DNA of 40,777 nt from NCBI GenBank assembly GCA_015060735.1, contig SUXX01000016.1, positions 1-40,777 on the forward strand. The letters run 5' to 3'. The position numbers were made by a program, and so were the translations under genes. The DNA is from Bacteroides sp. (GTDB lineage Bacteria; Bacteroidota; Bacteroidia; Bacteroidales; Bacteroidaceae). Each line of letters starts with the position of its first letter. Within the stretch, counting starts at the first letter, position 1. Of this stretch, positions 40,401 through 40,777 are shown piece by piece. The notes beneath the pieces are model-generated. The model was not told the DNA's origin and did not search any database. It saw nothing but the letters and a program-made list of their open reading frames with translations.

Positions 40401-40607
40401 TCGGAAATGTGGCGTCCACTCGGTGTATCTGTTATTGGTGGTTTGACCATTTCTACCATTTTGACTTTGATTCTTGTTCCGGTGCTTTACTGTTCGTTTG
40501 CCGGTACTGGCATTAAGCGTACTCGTAAGGCTTTGCGTAAGCAACGTATGCTGAACGAATACTATCAGAGTCATAAGGATAAGATGACTAAGGAAAAGAA
40601 ACAATAA
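37434..40607 (+). CDS. RND family efflux permease (AcrB-like)
   Basis: 1057 residues, near the AcrB length. Twelve membrane segments occur with two large periplasmic loops. The proton-relay aspartates are present in TM4 (D400, D401 in GSVVDDAIVVLENV). A Gly-rich loop (MGGGGGGMGGQS) lies in the second porter region. The C-terminal tail is basic (RTRKALRKQRML). It pumps substrates out together with the adaptor and TolC. The gene is followed by a palindromic repeat and a PG0541-like gene, the same set as in Porphyromonas. Substrate unknown. Confidence 0.95.
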   Translation: MSLYEGAVKRPIMTSLAFLAVAIFGLFSLSKLPIDLLPDIETNTIMVMTSYQGASASDIENNVTRPLENTLNSVENLKHITSTSSEGISVITLEFEFGNDIDVLTNDVRDKLDMVTSALPDEVNTPIIFKFSTDMIPILMLSVQADESRPALYKILDDAVVNPLARVPGVGTVSIAGAPQREINVYCDPNKLDAYNLSIETISSIISAENRNTPGGTFDIGSDTYSLRVEGEFDDPKEMENIIVGTHNGAAVYLRDVATVVDSVQERAQRTFNNGVEGAMIIVQKQTGGNSVEISNRVMEMLPELQKTLPSDVKLGIIVNTSDNILNTINSLAETIAYAMLFVIIVVFVFLGRWRATVIICITIPMSLVGSFIYLGIIDGGSLNIISLSCLSIAIGSVVDDAIVVLENVTTHIERGAEPKQAAVLATNEVAISVIASTLTMIAVFFPLTMVTGMAGVLFKQLGWMMCVIMTISTISALSFTPMMCAYFLKLQKKPSKIFLAFYKPIERSLDKLDDWYKNRLDWAVRHRTSVFMGCVGLFALSCLFATTIGTEFFPSQDNARIGVTLKLPIGARVERAQELAAELTDKWLGRYQGVMKVCNYRVGQADSDNTFASMQDNGSHIISFNISLVSVEEREVGLEQVCNEMREDLKLYPELDEAQVLMGGGGGGMGGQSTADFEIYGYDFETTDRLASELQNELLKIKGVSEVNISREDYQPEYQVDFDREKLALHGLNLSTASTYLRNRVNGALASYYREDGDEYDIKVRYAPEHRTSVEDLENILIYSPVTGKGVRVKDLGQVVERSNPPTIERKDRERIVTVSAVISGAPLGDVVTAGEAVIDQMDIPSGVTIQIAGSYEDQQESFADLSVLGVLIIVLVFIVMAAQFESMTYPFIIMFSIPFAFSGILMALALTGTTLNVMSMLGGIMLIGIVVKNGIVLIDYTMLCRERGMSALRAAVVAGRSRLRPVLMTTFTTILGMVPMAISQGEGSEMWRPLGVSVIGGLTISTILTLILVPVLYCSFAGTGIKRTRKALRKQRMLNEYYQSHKDKMTKEKKQ

Positions 40608-40621
40608 TATTAAACTTCTAT

Positions 40622-40697
40622 TGTCATTCTGAACGAAGTGAAGAATCTGAAAGCGTTTTGCTTATGTATCAGATTCTTCGCATTGCTCAGAATGACA
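40622..40697. repeat. Dispersed palindrome, TGTCATTCTGA family (copy 5, full length)
   Basis: TGTCATTCTGAACGAAGTG...GAATCTGA pairs with TCAGATTCTTCGCATTGCTCAGAATGACA around a loop of about 20 nt. It lies between the RND permease and the PG0541-like gene. Confidence 0.85.
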
Positions 40698-40715
40698 GAT
40701 AAAAACTTTAAGATT

Positions 40716-40777
40716 ATGAAATCAGTAATGATAACTTTCGACCAGGCCTTCTACGAACGTATCATCAAGACGCTCGA
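40716..40777 (+). CDS. PG0541-like transporter-associated protein (5' end only)
   Basis: The first 20 codons read MKSVMITFDQAFYERIIKTL before the window ends. This matches the start of the PG0541 family, small proteins resembling the PII-like fold and encoded after RND pumps in Bacteroidales. It lies 108 bp after the permease stop, with a palindromic repeat in between. The call rests on 20 residues plus context. Confidence 0.65.
   Translation, partial: MKSVMITFDQAFYERIIKTL

Overview
The window looks like a chromosomal segment from the order Bacteroidales, probably Bacteroides or Phocaeicola. The evidence is Bacteroidetes-type promoters (TTG/TTTG, about 19-20 nt, then TAnnTTTG), weak Shine-Dalgarno sequences, the dispersed palindrome whose translation reads HSERSEES, many SPII lipoproteins, and families typical of the group (PG0541-type RND partner, fimbrillin-like GLUG protein, M56-TonB, GxGPGEY beta-propellers). 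No tRNA, rRNA, phage, IS element or CRISPR array was found.

Layout. 1-3.8 kb: a PqqD-like protein, a metallophosphoesterase, polyphosphate kinase ppk1 and a cytidylate-kinase-like protein. 3.8-6.6 kb (minus): a MATE exporter and a lipoprotein pairing a DUF1080-like with a PHP-like domain. 6.7-12.8 kb (plus): a secreted subtilase, xseA-xseB, ilvE, trmB and an Mrp-type ATPase, with two families of palindromic repeats in the gaps. 12.8-13.5 kb: a gene-free stretch with three kinds of short repeat. 13.5-14.0 kb: a secreted thioredoxin-fold protein without the CxxC cysteines.

14.0-22.6 kb (minus) is the most distinctive part: one probable seven-gene operon running from a BlaI-type repressor through an M56 (BlaR1-type) membrane protease with two TonB C-terminal domains to five beta-propeller lipoproteins. 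Its promoter has a consensus TTTG-19-TAGTTTTG, with two 15-bp BlaI-like dyads placed on the spacer and near the transcription start. Two of the propeller genes are a recent tandem duplication, and two spacers keep a fossil of a propeller gene's last codons. A plausible model is protease-controlled derepression of a set of surface or periplasmic lipoproteins. The inducing signal is unknown.

22.7-28.4 kb: an MsbA-like ABC exporter, a membrane-anchored coiled-coil protein, malate dehydrogenase and a fimbrillin-like GLUG lipoprotein. 28.5-34.3 kb: two glutamate dehydrogenases, one with NAD-type and one with NADP-type coenzyme residues, flanking a 986-residue protein that joins receiver-like domains to a PEP/pyruvate-type ATP-grasp region but lacks the phosphohistidine and TIM-barrel domains of PEP synthase. 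34.5-40.8 kb: a small membrane protein, then a tripartite RND efflux operon (TolC, adaptor, permease) followed by the cut-off start of a PG0541-like gene.

All functional calls come from reading motifs by eye. No database search was possible.
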